Shown one piece after another: positions 1-6,055 of a stretch of DNA of 7,936 bases (the first letter of the stretch is position 1; every line of letters starts with the position of its first letter). A program made the translations under genes and the position numbers. Under the pieces are notes generated by a model. The model saw only the letters and a program-made list of their open reading frames with translations, had not been told where the DNA came from and did not search any database. The DNA comes from JBKJML01 sp046596415 (GTDB taxonomy: Bacteria; Actinomycetota; Thermoleophilia; Gaiellales; Gaiellaceae). Location of the stretch: contig JBKJML010000073.1 in the NCBI GenBank assembly GCA_046596415.1, forward strand, positions 1 to 7,936, in the 5' to 3' direction.

Positions 1-1
1 C

Positions 2-223
2 TGCGCCACCCACGCCCTCTTCAACGGCCCGGCGCTCGAGCGGATCGCGGGCAGCTCCTTCGAGCGCGTGATCGTGACCGACACCGTGCCCCAGATCGAG
101 CTCGACCGCCCGCCGAACGTCGAGGTGCTCTCGATCTCGGGCCTGCTCGCAGAGACGATCATGAACGTCTTCTCCGACGACTCCGTCTCGGCGATCTTCG
201 CAGGCGAGAACCAGCTCTTCTAA
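2..223 (+). CDS. prs: Ribose-phosphate pyrophosphokinase (PRPP synthetase), C-terminal part
   Basis: This is the last 73 codons of a gene whose 5' part lies before the window; the frame is open from base 2 and ends at TAA 221-223. The product makes 5-phosphoribosyl-1-diphosphate from ribose-5-phosphate and ATP in the cytoplasm, for nucleotide, histidine and tryptophan synthesis. The visible residues are the C-terminal phosphoribosyltransferase-fold segment: CATHALFNGPALERI, then the strand VIVTDTVPQ, then VEVLSISGLLAETI and the terminal helix ending SVSAIFAGENQLF. This matches the family pattern ATHG...GPA..RI, VVTDTIP, VLSVAPLLAEAI, SVSSLF. The catalytic N-terminal half is not in the window. 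The neighbours rplY and pth downstream fit the usual actinobacterial order. Its stop codon overlaps that of a minus-strand reading frame (220-222), so any prs terminator would lie inside that broken gene; I saw no convincing hairpin with a U-tract there. Confidence 0.95.
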   Translation, partial: CATHALFNGPALERIAGSSFERVIVTDTVPQIELDRPPNVEVLSISGLLAETIMNVFSDDSVSAIFAGENQLF

Positions 224-716
224 CGCTGCCGTGTCTGGCGACGCGGGCGCAGCAGGTCGAACAGCGAGCGGCCCCGTTCGAGCGTTGCTCGAAGTTCCAC
301 CTGCTCGAGCACGAGGTCGGCTATTGCGAGGTTGAAGTCCCGGCGCGACGCAGCGCGTTCGAGCGGCGGCTCGTCCGACAACGCGAAGAGGCGGAAGAGG
401 AGCCGCCCGTGCGCCGGCCAAAGTCCCGAGACCCGGTAGCCAATCTCCCCAGACGCGTTCGTGCCCTCCCCAGCGGGTTCACGCCCGCGTCGAGCCGGCC
501 CGGAAACGGGGGCAGCCCCCAAACGAGCCAGTACGTCTCCGGCTCGGACGCGAGCACGTGCTCCCACGGCGTGTCGAGTTTGAGTGCTCGCTCGACGGCG
601 AGCGCAAGCGAGGCGGTGCCGGGAGGTGGTGCGGTTCAGGCGAGCGGAGGCGAGACGCGGTCATGAGGGCGGAAGAGGTGCCCGCCGTCACCGAAGAGAG
701 GGCTCGTGAGGTTCAC
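220..716 (-). pseudogene. Broken unrecognised gene: one nonsense codon and one frameshift
   Basis: Read on the minus strand from GTG at 716, one frame gives a start of MNLTSPLFGDGGHLFRPHD type, meets an in-frame TGA at 638-636, then continues with good GC3 codons through LALAVERALKLDTPWEHVLA and SEPETYWLVWGLPPFPGR to about base 471. There a GGGG run (minus strand, 471-468) marks a -1 shift. The next frame continues the same style of protein through GEIGYRVSGLWPAHGRLLFR and DFNLAIADLVLEQVELRATL, ending at TAG 222-220. The rebuilt product is about 165 residues, apparently soluble, with a helical C-terminal part. I do not recognise the family. A CAGAAT hexamer (730-725) ends 8 nt before the GTG and could be the -10 of a leaderless transcript, so the promoter region would be shared with the divergent small membrane gene. 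The reading rests on codon composition and sequence texture in two frames. Sequencing error is the main alternative for the frameshift; the nonsense codon needs a second, independent error. Confidence 0.6.
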
Positions 717-786
717 GCATCCCCATTCTGACGCACCGCGCGACCCTCGAGGCGTGAGTTTCGGTCGAGCCGGGAACCCATTCGTC

Positions 787-960
787 ATGTTCTTCCCACG
801 CAAGCTCGTTCTCCTGATCTATGTCGCGATCGGTGTCGCGCTCGCCGCGAACCGCAACTACCTCGACAACCTGGACACCGCGAAGCGGCTCGTCTCGGCG
901 CTGCTCGCGATCGTGCTCTGGCCGCTCCTGCTCGTCGGGATCGACCTGCACATCCGTTAG
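787..960 (+). CDS. Small two-helix membrane protein, function unknown
   Basis: A 57-codon frame starting at ATG 787. The sequence has two hydrophobic segments, about residues 7-21 (LVLLIYVAIGVALAA) and 35-52 (LVSALLAIVLWPLLLVGI). A polar link with NRNYLDNLDTAKR joins them, and the protein ends in DLHIR. A positive cluster before helix 1 (PRK) and the short KR before helix 2 would fit a hairpin in the membrane, but topology is inferred. In-frame upstream starts exist at 754 (GTG) and 706 (ATG), but the residues between them are polar and arginine/proline-rich and look non-coding, so 787 is preferred. No clear Shine-Dalgarno site was seen. It stands alone between the broken minus-strand gene and rplY, ending 30 bases before the rplY start. 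No known family is claimed; third-position G/C bias and the coherent hydrophobic pattern are the evidence that it is a gene. Confidence 0.6.
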   Translation: MFFPRKLVLLIYVAIGVALAANRNYLDNLDTAKRLVSALLAIVLWPLLLVGIDLHIR

Positions 961-990
961 CCGCGACGGTTTCGGCTACCATCCGCGGCC
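958..990 (+). promoter_or_regulatory. Candidate rplY promoter (leaderless) with inverted repeat
   Basis: TACCAT at 977-982 resembles a -10 hexamer and ends 8 nt before the GTG at 991, which would make the rplY message leaderless or nearly so; no Shine-Dalgarno site precedes that GTG. No convincing -35 was found at 17-18 nt spacing. An inverted repeat TAGCCG (958-963) / CGGCTA (973-978) spans the stop codon of the small membrane gene and touches the -10. It could be a weak hairpin at the end of that gene, an operator, or chance. A second pair, GCCGCG (960-965) / CGCGGC (984-989), overlaps it. Confidence 0.3.
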
Positions 991-1743
991 GTGTCCGGAG
1001 ACAGACATCGCCTGGAGGTCAAGGAGCGCGACCTGCTCGGTTCCGCCGAGACCCGCCGCCTGCGCAAGCAGGGGCTGATTCCAGGCGTCCTCTACGGCAA
1101 GGGTGGCCCGAAGCCCTTCCTCGTCGGTGAGCGCGACCTGCGCTCCGCCCTGACGACGACCTCGGGGCTCCACGCAGTGCTCGACGTCGTGCTCGAGGGG
1201 CAGACAACTCCGCACCCGTCGATCCTCAAGGACTACCAGCGCGACCCGATCCGCGGGCACGTCGCTCACATCGATCTTCAGGAAGTCCGGCTCGACCAGC
1301 CGATCCACGCTGTCGTGTCGATCCACATCCTCGGCACCGAGGACTCCCCCGGCGTCCGCGAGGGCGGCGTCATGTCGCAGCCGACGACCGAGATCAACGT
1401 CGAGGCGCTCCCGATGGAAGTGCCGGAGTCGATCGACCTCGACGTCAGCGCGCTCGAGATGGGCGGCTCTCTGCGCCTCGAGGACCTCACGGTGCCCGAG
1501 GGCGTGACCCTGCTGGACGACCTCCACGAGACGGTGCTCGCAACCGTCAGCACGCCGATGCGCGAGGAGGAGCTCGAGGCGGCGACCGACGAGGCCGCAG
1601 CCGAGGGCCTTGGTGGCGACGAGGCCGAGGAGGCGCCCGAGGGTGCCGCCGAGGAGCCCGCCGAGGGTGCTGCCGACGGCGCTTCCGAGGGCGATGCCGC
1701 GGCGAGCGCCGACGGCGAGCCCGACTCCACCACCGAGGGCTAA
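991..1743 (+). CDS. rplY: 50S ribosomal protein L25, Ctc/TL5 long form
   Basis: A 250-residue protein from GTG 991 to TAA 1741-1743. L25 binds 5S rRNA in the central protuberance of the large ribosomal subunit; the long form is also known as the general stress protein Ctc or TL5. The N-terminal domain (about residues 5-95) shows LEVKERDLLGSAETRRLRKQ followed by GLIPGVLYGKG, the family signature. The second, beta-rich domain (about 100-188) contains HIDLQEVRLDQPIHAVVSI and PESIDLDVSALEMG. Residues 190-250 form a low-complexity tail of Glu, Asp, Ala and Gly with imperfect EGAAEEPAEGAADGASEG-like units. Such acidic Ala/Glu tails occur in actinobacterial L25 proteins and are variable. pth follows after 3 bases, so the two are probably co-transcribed and translationally coupled. 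The GTG at 991 is chosen because the L25 signature begins within 10 residues of it. Confidence 0.95.
   Translation: MSGDRHRLEVKERDLLGSAETRRLRKQGLIPGVLYGKGGPKPFLVGERDLRSALTTTSGLHAVLDVVLEGQTTPHPSILKDYQRDPIRGHVAHIDLQEVRLDQPIHAVVSIHILGTEDSPGVREGGVMSQPTTEINVEALPMEVPESIDLDVSALEMGGSLRLEDLTVPEGVTLLDDLHETVLATVSTPMREEELEAATDEAAAEGLGGDEAEEAPEGAAEEPAEGAADGASEGDAAASADGEPDSTTEG
1735..1739 (+). promoter_or_regulatory. Ribosome binding site for pth
   Basis: GAGGG inside the last codons of rplY lies 7 nt before the TTG at 1747. It supports that unusual start codon for pth and coupling of the two genes. Confidence 0.5.
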
Positions 1744-1746
1744 CCC

Positions 1747-2340
1747 TTGAAGCTCTTTCGTCGGGGCGAGGCCGCCTCGACGCTCGACCTGCTCGTCGTC
1801 GGGCTCGGCAACCCGGGCCGTGAGCACGCCGCCGACCGGCACAACGTCGGCTGGCTGGTCGTCGACGAGCTCGCCCGCCGTCACGGCGGCTCTTTCCGCT
1901 CGAAGTTCTCCGGGCAGCTCGCGGAGGTCAGGCTCGACGAGCGTCGGATCGGCCTCCTGAAGCCGGAGACCTACATGAACGACTCCGGGCGCTCGCTCGC
2001 CGCCGCGGCGCGATTCTTCAAGGTGCCGGTCGAGGCGATCGCGGCCGTCCACGACGACGTCGACCTCGACTCCGGGCGGCTCCAGGTGCGGCTCGGCGGC
2101 GGGCTCGCCGGACACAACGGCCTCCGCTCGATCGCCAAGGCGCTCAGCTCGCAGGAATTCCTCCGGATCAGGGTCGGCGTCGGCCGGCCGGGGCGGGGCG
2201 ACCGCCGCCCGGTCGCCGAGTACGTGCTCTCGCGATTCGCCCCCGAGGACGACGCCGAGGCACTCGTGACTCGCGCAGCCGACGCGGTTGAGTCGCTCGC
2301 CGTCGACGGCCTCGAGCGGACGCAGGGCACCTACAACTAA
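1747..2340 (+). CDS. pth: Peptidyl-tRNA hydrolase
   Basis: A 197-residue protein from TTG 1747 to TAA 2338-2340, normal for the bacterial Pth family. The enzyme cleaves the ester bond of peptidyl-tRNA released by stalled or aborted translation and so recycles tRNA in the cytoplasm. Visible signature positions are GLGNPG with Asn22, RHNVGW with His32 (the catalytic His of the family), ETYMNDSG with Asn78, HDDVDL with Asp103, and GGGLAGHNGL with Asn124. These correspond to E. coli Asn10, His20, Asn68, Asp93 and Asn114. All the expected active-site residues are present. There are about 13 residues before the first beta strand, so the TTG start is reasonable, and a GAGGG motif sits 7 nt upstream of it. 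It follows rplY after 3 bases. Downstream it is convergent with a small minus-strand gene, with a hairpin between the two. Confidence 0.97.
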   Translation: MKLFRRGEAASTLDLLVVGLGNPGREHAADRHNVGWLVVDELARRHGGSFRSKFSGQLAEVRLDERRIGLLKPETYMNDSGRSLAAAARFFKVPVEAIAAVHDDVDLDSGRLQVRLGGGLAGHNGLRSIAKALSSQEFLRIRVGVGRPGRGDRRPVAEYVLSRFAPEDDAEALVTRAADAVESLAVDGLERTQGTYN

Positions 2341-2401
2341 GAACTCAGTTCGGAATGACCCTTGGCCCGACGGGCGCAAGGCTTCGTTCTGAAAGGAGTT
2401 C
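2341..2401. terminator. Hairpins between convergent genes, possible weak terminator
   Basis: The space between the pth stop and the stop of the minus-strand gene holds a stem of 9 pairs with one bulge: CCTTG-GCCC (2360-2368), loop GAC (2369-2371), GGGC (2372-2375), bulged G2376, CAAGG (2377-2381). It is followed on the plus strand by CTTCGTTCT, only moderately T-rich. An outer pair GAACTC (2341-2346) / GAGTTC (2396-2401) spans the whole gap, and GAACT-C-AGTTC (2341-2351) is itself an inverted repeat. The position suits termination in both directions, but without a clean U-tract this is not a classical intrinsic terminator. Confidence 0.4.
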
Positions 2402-2661
2402 TAACCGGAGTCGGGAGCCACCAGCGTGTGCTGGCGGCCGTCCACGACGACGCTCGTCGACGGCAGCCGCTCGGCGACGAGCCAGCGCTCGATCGCGTTG
2501 AAGATCGAGACGAGCTCCTGGATCGACTCGCGGCCCGTCCCGATCCGTAACTCGCAGGCGTCACCCGTCAGTTGCACGACCTCAACTGGCACGCCCGCCA
2601 GGCGCTGACGGAGCGCGAGCGCAGCAGCGTCGTGCGGTGCCTCCACCGTCAGTTTCTGCAA
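2401..2661 (-). CDS. Small unrecognised protein between pth and mfd
   Basis: An 86-residue reading from TTG 2661 to TAG 2403-2401 on the minus strand. A GGGAGG motif (2676-2671) lies 9 nt before the TTG, which is why I prefer it; in-frame GTG at 2700 and ATG at 2766 are alternatives. The sequence reads as a compact soluble domain: strand LTVEAP, helix DAAALALRQRLAG, strands VPVEVVQLTG and CELRIGT, a long helix ESIQELVSIFNAIERWLVAE, and a final strand TSVVVDGRQHTLVAP. That beta-alpha-beta-beta-alpha-beta order suggests a ferredoxin-like fold, which is inference only. Third-position G/C bias supports coding. There is no signal peptide, membrane segment or catalytic motif I can name. It is convergent with pth and divergent from mfd. 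A TACACT hexamer at 2724-2719 is a possible -10. I do not know its function. Confidence 0.65.
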   Translation of the reverse strand: MQKLTVEAPHDAAALALRQRLAGVPVEVVQLTGDACELRIGTGRESIQELVSIFNAIERWLVAERLPSTSVVVDGRQHTLVAPDSG

Positions 2662-2776
2662 GACCCCGTGCCTCCCGCTCGGACGAGCCCCGGTGTCCAC
2701 GACCGGGTTCCGGCGCCGAGTGTACAGACCGGGTTTTCGAATTGGAGTACGTCGGTCGGGGATCACCCGCAGCGGC

Positions 2777-2782
2777 TAATCT
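2777..2782 (+). promoter_or_regulatory. Candidate -10 element for mfd
   Basis: TAATCT in a GC-rich stretch, 34 nt before the chosen ATG at 2817. Transcription would start about 2788-2790, exactly where the palindrome begins. No good -35 at 17-18 nt spacing was found. Confidence 0.4.
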
Positions 2783-2787
2783 GAGCG

Positions 2788-2809
2788 GGCCGGAGCGGCC
2801 GCTCCGGCC
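2788..2809. repeat. Perfect 22-bp palindrome in the mfd leader
   Basis: The 11-base half GGCCGGAGCGG (2788-2798) is followed directly by its exact reverse complement (2799-2809). In RNA it would fold as a 9-bp stem, GGCCGGAGC with GCTCCGGCC, closed by a GGCC tetraloop. It sits between the candidate -10 and the mfd ATG and ends 7 nt before that ATG. The only purine-rich SD-like bases (GGAG, 2792-2795) are inside the stem and too far from the ATG to act as a normal ribosome binding site. It may be an operator, a 5' hairpin affecting message stability or translation, or chance in GC-rich DNA. Confidence 0.6.
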
Positions 2810-2816
2810 AGTCGCC

Positions 2817-5800
2817 ATGGACCGCCCACCCCTCCACGTCTTCGTCGACGAGCTGCTCAAGCACGAGCGGCTCCAGGCGTTCGCCGCCGCGCTGCCGTCG
2901 CGCGCGCGTGTGTCCGAGCCGGTGCTGCCGCTCGTCCTCGCCGCGCTGCACAAGCAGGTCGGGCGGGCTCTGGTCTGCGTCCTGCCGGAGGACGCCGACG
3001 CCCGCGACGCGGCCGAGGCCGCCGCCTGGTTCGCAGGCCCCGAGCAGGTGGCCCTCCTGCCGAGCCGCGGCGTCAGGCACGGGTCGGGCCTCGAGCCGCC
3101 ACCGCACCTCGTCGGTGAGCGGGCGCGAGCGCTCGAGGTGCTCGCGGCGGGAGGCCTTGTCTGCGCCTCGGCGGCAGCGATCGCGGAAGGCATGCCGCCC
3201 CCCGCCGCACGCAGCGCCGCCATCCGTTTCGCGGTGGGCGACGAGCCCGGCATCGACGGCCTCGCCGAGGCGCTCGCCCTCGCCGGCTACGAGCGGGTGG
3301 AGCGGGCCGAGGAGCGCGGCCAGTTCGCCGTGCGCGGCGGCATCCTCGACGTCTTCGCGACCACCGGCCGCGAGCCACTGCGGATCGAGCTCTTCGGCGA
3401 CGAGATCGAGCAGGTCCGCGTCTTCTCGCCCTTCACCCAGCGCGCGCTCCACGCCGTCGGCGAGGCCGTCGTCTACCCGGCCGTCGAGCGGCGCGCCGAC
3501 CTGACCGAGCCGACGCTCCCCGACGACGATTGGGGCGACGCGGTCGCCGCACCGGCCGTTCCCACCGACCTCGTGCCGCCGCTCCCGTCGGCGCCCGACC
3601 TCGTCTGGCAGCCCGACGAGGTGCGCCGCGTCTGGCAGGAGTTGGGCCTCCCCGAGTTCTCGCTCGACGGTGTCGCGGAGCTCGACCCGTTCCCACAGGG
3701 CCAACCGCACTCGTTCGAGGCGCAGCGCCCGGCGCTCGCCGCCCGCGGCCTCTCCGAGGCGGAGAACGAGCTCGGCAGCTTCGTCCGGGCCGGCAACCGG
3801 GTCGTCGTCGCGTTCCCGCACCGCGGCGAGGCGCTCCGCACGCAGAACCTGCTGCGCCGAGTCGACGCCGACCTGCTCGAAGAGAAGCTCCCCGACGGGC
3901 CGACCCTCCTCTTCGCGGTCGCGCCCGCCCGCCGCGGCTTCGTCTGGCGCGAGCTCGGGCTCGTGCTCCTGCCCGACAACCAGGTCTTCCGCAAGCGCCC
4001 GCCTCGAGCCGACCGCCGCCTCGGCAAGGCGCTCGCATCGTTCGCCGACCTCCGCACCGGCGACTACGTCGTGCACGAGGATCACGGCGTCGGAAAGCTG
4101 CTCGGCTTCGAGACCAAGGAGGTGGCGGGCGTCACGCGCGACTACCTCTTCCTCGCCTTCCGCGGCGAGGACCGCCTCTACGTCCCGCACGAGCAGCTCG
4201 GCAGGATCTCGCGCTACATCGGCGCCGACGCCAAGGCGCCCGCCCTCTCGAAGCTGGGCGGCAAGGCCTGGCAGCTCCTCAAGACGCGTGCACGCGAGTC
4301 GGTGCGCGAGCTCGCCGGCGAGCTCCTCGCCCTCTACGCCCGGCGCCAGCAGGCGCCCGGCCACGCGTACGACCTGCGCAACGAGTGGCTCGAGCGGCTC
4401 GAGACCGAGTTCCCCTACCGCGAGACCGAGGACCAGGCGCGCGCGATCGAAGCGGTGAAGGAAGACCTCGAGGCGCCGCGCCCGATGGACCGGCTCGTCT
4501 GCGGCGATGTCGGCTTCGGCAAGACCGAGGTGGCGCTGCGCGCCGCCTTCGCCGTCGCCGTCAACGGCAAGCAGGTGCTCTTCCTCTGCCCGACGACGAT
4601 CCTTGCCGAGCAGCACTGGAACACCTTCCGCAACCGCTACCGCGACTTCCCGGTGCGCGTCGAGATGGTGTCGCGCTTCCGCACCGCAGCCGAGACGAAG
4701 CAGGTGCTGAAGGACTTCGCGGAGGGCAAGGTCGAGGTGCTGATCGGCACTCACCGGGTCCTCTCCCGCGACGTGATCCCGAAGGACCTCGGGCTCGTGA
4801 TCCTCGACGAGGAGCAGCGCTTCGGGGTCGCTCAGAAAGAGCTGCTCCGCTCGCTCCGCCTCGAGACCGACGTGCTCGCCCTCTCGGCGACGCCGATCCC
4901 GCGCACGCTGCACATGTCGCTCTCCGGCCTCCGTGACATCTCGATCATCGAGACCCCGCCCGAGGGGCGCCGCCCGATCCGGACGACGGTGGGGGAGTAC
5001 GACGAGGAGCTGATCCAGACGGCCCTGGAGCGAGAGACGGCGCGCGGCGGCCAGTCGTTTTACCTCCACAACCGGGTCGAGACGATCGAGGCGACGGCGG
5101 AGAAGCTCCAGCAGCTCTGCCCGAAGCTTCGCTTCCTCGTCGCGCACGGGCAGATGAGAGAGCGCGAGCTGGAGGAAAAGATGCACGCGTTCCTCGCCGG
5201 CGACGCCGACGTGCTCGTCTCGACGACGATCATCGAGTCCGGGCTCGACATCCCGCAGGCGAACACCCTGATCGTCGAGCGCGCGGACGTGCTCGGGCTC
5301 TCGCAGCTCTACCAGATCCGCGGCCGCGTCGGCCGCTCGGACGTCACCGCGCACGCCTACCTGCTCTATCCGGACGCGCAGGAGCTGACGCCTGAGGCAC
5401 GAGCCCGCCTCTCGACCCTCGCCGACCACACCGAGCTCGGGGCCGGCTTCCAGATCGCGATGCGCGACCTCGAGATCCGGGGTGCCGGTGACCTACTCGG
5501 CGCCGAGCAGTCCGGCCACGTCGCCGCGCTCGGCTTCGAGCTCTACGTCGAGCTGCTTGGCGAGGCGGTGGCGGAGCTCTCCGGTCAGCGGCGGATCGCC
5601 GCTCGCCCGGTGCGCGTCGATGCCCGCGTCGACGCCTACGTGCCGGCCACCTATGTCGCCTCCGAGGCGCTGAAGATCGACATCCACCGCCGGCTCGCGC
5701 TCTCCGAGACCGAGGACGAGCTGCGGGAGCTGCACGCGACCCTCGAAGACCGGTACGGCCCCGTCCCGGAGCCGGTCCAGAGCCTCTTCTCGATCCAGGA

Positions 5801-6029
5801 GGCGAAGCTCAAGCTGGCCCTGCTCGGGGCCGACTATCTCGTCTTCCGCGGCGGCCGTGCGACCGTCGGGCCGCTCGTCCTCGGCAGCTCCGAGCTGCGC
5901 GCTCTCAGAGACATCTCCGACATCGCCGTCTACACCTCCGCGAGGCGCGAGGTCTCCCAGCGTGTCGACGCGCTCGAAGGGGCGGTGGCGCTTGTCGATG
6001 CTATAGTGGCCGCGCGTCAGGCCGCTTGA
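2817..6029 (+). CDS. mfd: Transcription-repair coupling factor Mfd
   Basis: A 1070-residue superfamily 2 DNA translocase that pushes stalled RNA polymerase off DNA lesions and recruits UvrA for nucleotide excision repair. With Met1 at 2817, the N-terminal UvrB-like part includes RGGILDVF (173-180) and IELFGDEIEQVRVF. The CarD-like RNA polymerase interaction domain starts near 410 with GDYVVHEDHGVGKL and YVPHEQLGRISRY. The translocase motor has Walker A GDVGFGKTE (563-571, Lys569), DEEQ box (664-667), SATPIPRTL from 690, and arginine-finger motif QIRGRVGR (833-840). The C-terminal TRCF domain (about 950-1060) contains IDIHRRLALSETEDEL and LEDRYGPVP. All motor motifs are intact. The length is slightly under the roughly 1150 of E. 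coli Mfd, mostly from a compact N-terminal region. The frame is open back to 2637, but that would overlap the minus-strand gene and adds Pro/Arg/Ser-rich sequence, so 2817 is preferred. It is probably transcribed from its own promoter. Confidence 0.97.
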   Translation: MDRPPLHVFVDELLKHERLQAFAAALPSRARVSEPVLPLVLAALHKQVGRALVCVLPEDADARDAAEAAAWFAGPEQVALLPSRGVRHGSGLEPPPHLVGERARALEVLAAGGLVCASAAAIAEGMPPPAARSAAIRFAVGDEPGIDGLAEALALAGYERVERAEERGQFAVRGGILDVFATTGREPLRIELFGDEIEQVRVFSPFTQRALHAVGEAVVYPAVERRADLTEPTLPDDDWGDAVAAPAVPTDLVPPLPSAPDLVWQPDEVRRVWQELGLPEFSLDGVAELDPFPQGQPHSFEAQRPALAARGLSEAENELGSFVRAGNRVVVAFPHRGEALRTQNLLRRVDADLLEEKLPDGPTLLFAVAPARRGFVWRELGLVLLPDNQVFRKRPPRADRRLGKALASFADLRTGDYVVHEDHGVGKLLGFETKEVAGVTRDYLFLAFRGEDRLYVPHEQLGRISRYIGADAKAPALSKLGGKAWQLLKTRARESVRELAGELLALYARRQQAPGHAYDLRNEWLERLETEFPYRETEDQARAIEAVKEDLEAPRPMDRLVCGDVGFGKTEVALRAAFAVAVNGKQVLFLCPTTILAEQHWNTFRNRYRDFPVRVEMVSRFRTAAETKQVLKDFAEGKVEVLIGTHRVLSRDVIPKDLGLVILDEEQRFGVAQKELLRSLRLETDVLALSATPIPRTLHMSLSGLRDISIIETPPEGRRPIRTTVGEYDEELIQTALERETARGGQSFYLHNRVETIEATAEKLQQLCPKLRFLVAHGQMRERELEEKMHAFLAGDADVLVSTTIIESGLDIPQANTLIVERADVLGLSQLYQIRGRVGRSDVTAHAYLLYPDAQELTPEARARLSTLADHTELGAGFQIAMRDLEIRGAGDLLGAEQSGHVAALGFELYVELLGEAVAELSGQRRIAARPVRVDARVDAYVPATYVASEALKIDIHRRLALSETEDELRELHATLEDRYGPVPEPVQSLFSIQEAKLKLALLGADYLVFRGGRATVGPLVLGSSELRALRDISDIAVYTSARREVSQRVDALEGAVALVDAIVAARQAA
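5999..6007 (+). promoter_or_regulatory. Extended -10 promoter for the parvulin lipoprotein gene
   Basis: TGCTATAGT fits the extended -10 pattern TGnTATAAT with one mismatch and is striking in such GC-rich DNA. It lies in the last codons of mfd and predicts a transcription start near 6013-6015, about 42 nt before ATG 6056. No -35 at normal spacing was seen, which is usual for extended -10 promoters. It suggests the genes from here on have their own promoter. Confidence 0.55.
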
Positions 6030-6055
6030 GCGAAGCTCGGTGTGACGCCTTTTTC
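6014..6055 (+). terminator. Hairpin plus U5 tract between mfd and the parvulin gene
   Basis: GCGTCA (6014-6019) pairs with TGACGC (6043-6048). Inside, CC (6022-6023) can pair with GG (6039-6040), and GCTT (6024-6027) with AAGC (6033-6036) around the loop GAGCG. CTTTTTC (6049-6055) follows the stem immediately, and the ATG is next at 6056. The hairpin begins at the TGA region of mfd and at the predicted start of the downstream transcript. It could end mfd transcripts, act as an attenuator for the downstream gene, or serve as a 5' hairpin. The stem is interrupted and the U-tract short, so efficiency is uncertain. Confidence 0.5.

Noticed and set aside
468..473. Programmed -1 frameshift at the GGGG run
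   Set aside because: No heptameric slippery site or convincing downstream structure, and the separate in-frame TGA at 636-638 points to decay instead.
409..666. Plus-strand open frame opposite the broken gene
   Set aside because: Ser/Pro/Arg-rich with poor third-position bias; the minus-strand frames read far better as protein.
976..2379. 467-codon open frame on the minus strand opposite rplY and pth
   Set aside because: Both plus-strand genes are clearly recognised; the antisense translation is a composition artefact.
2637..2816. 60-residue N-terminal extension of mfd
   Set aside because: Pro/Arg/Ser-rich, overlaps the start region of the minus-strand gene, and contains the candidate -10 and the palindrome; ATG 2817 fits the family better.
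3530..4936. Long plus-strand open frame overlapping mfd in another frame
   Set aside because: Arg/Pro/Ala-rich translation with no domain; shadow of mfd.
2763..5429. Long open frame on the minus strand opposite mfd
   Set aside because: It is antisense to an intact Mfd with all motifs. Long antisense frames are expected where codons are very GC-rich, and the translation is arginine/glutamate/leucine-rich without recognisable domains.
6026..6055. TTG start for the parvulin lipoprotein
   Set aside because: Would place SEARCDAFF-like residues before the signal peptide and lies within the leader hairpin; ATG 6056 gives a standard lipoprotein signal.
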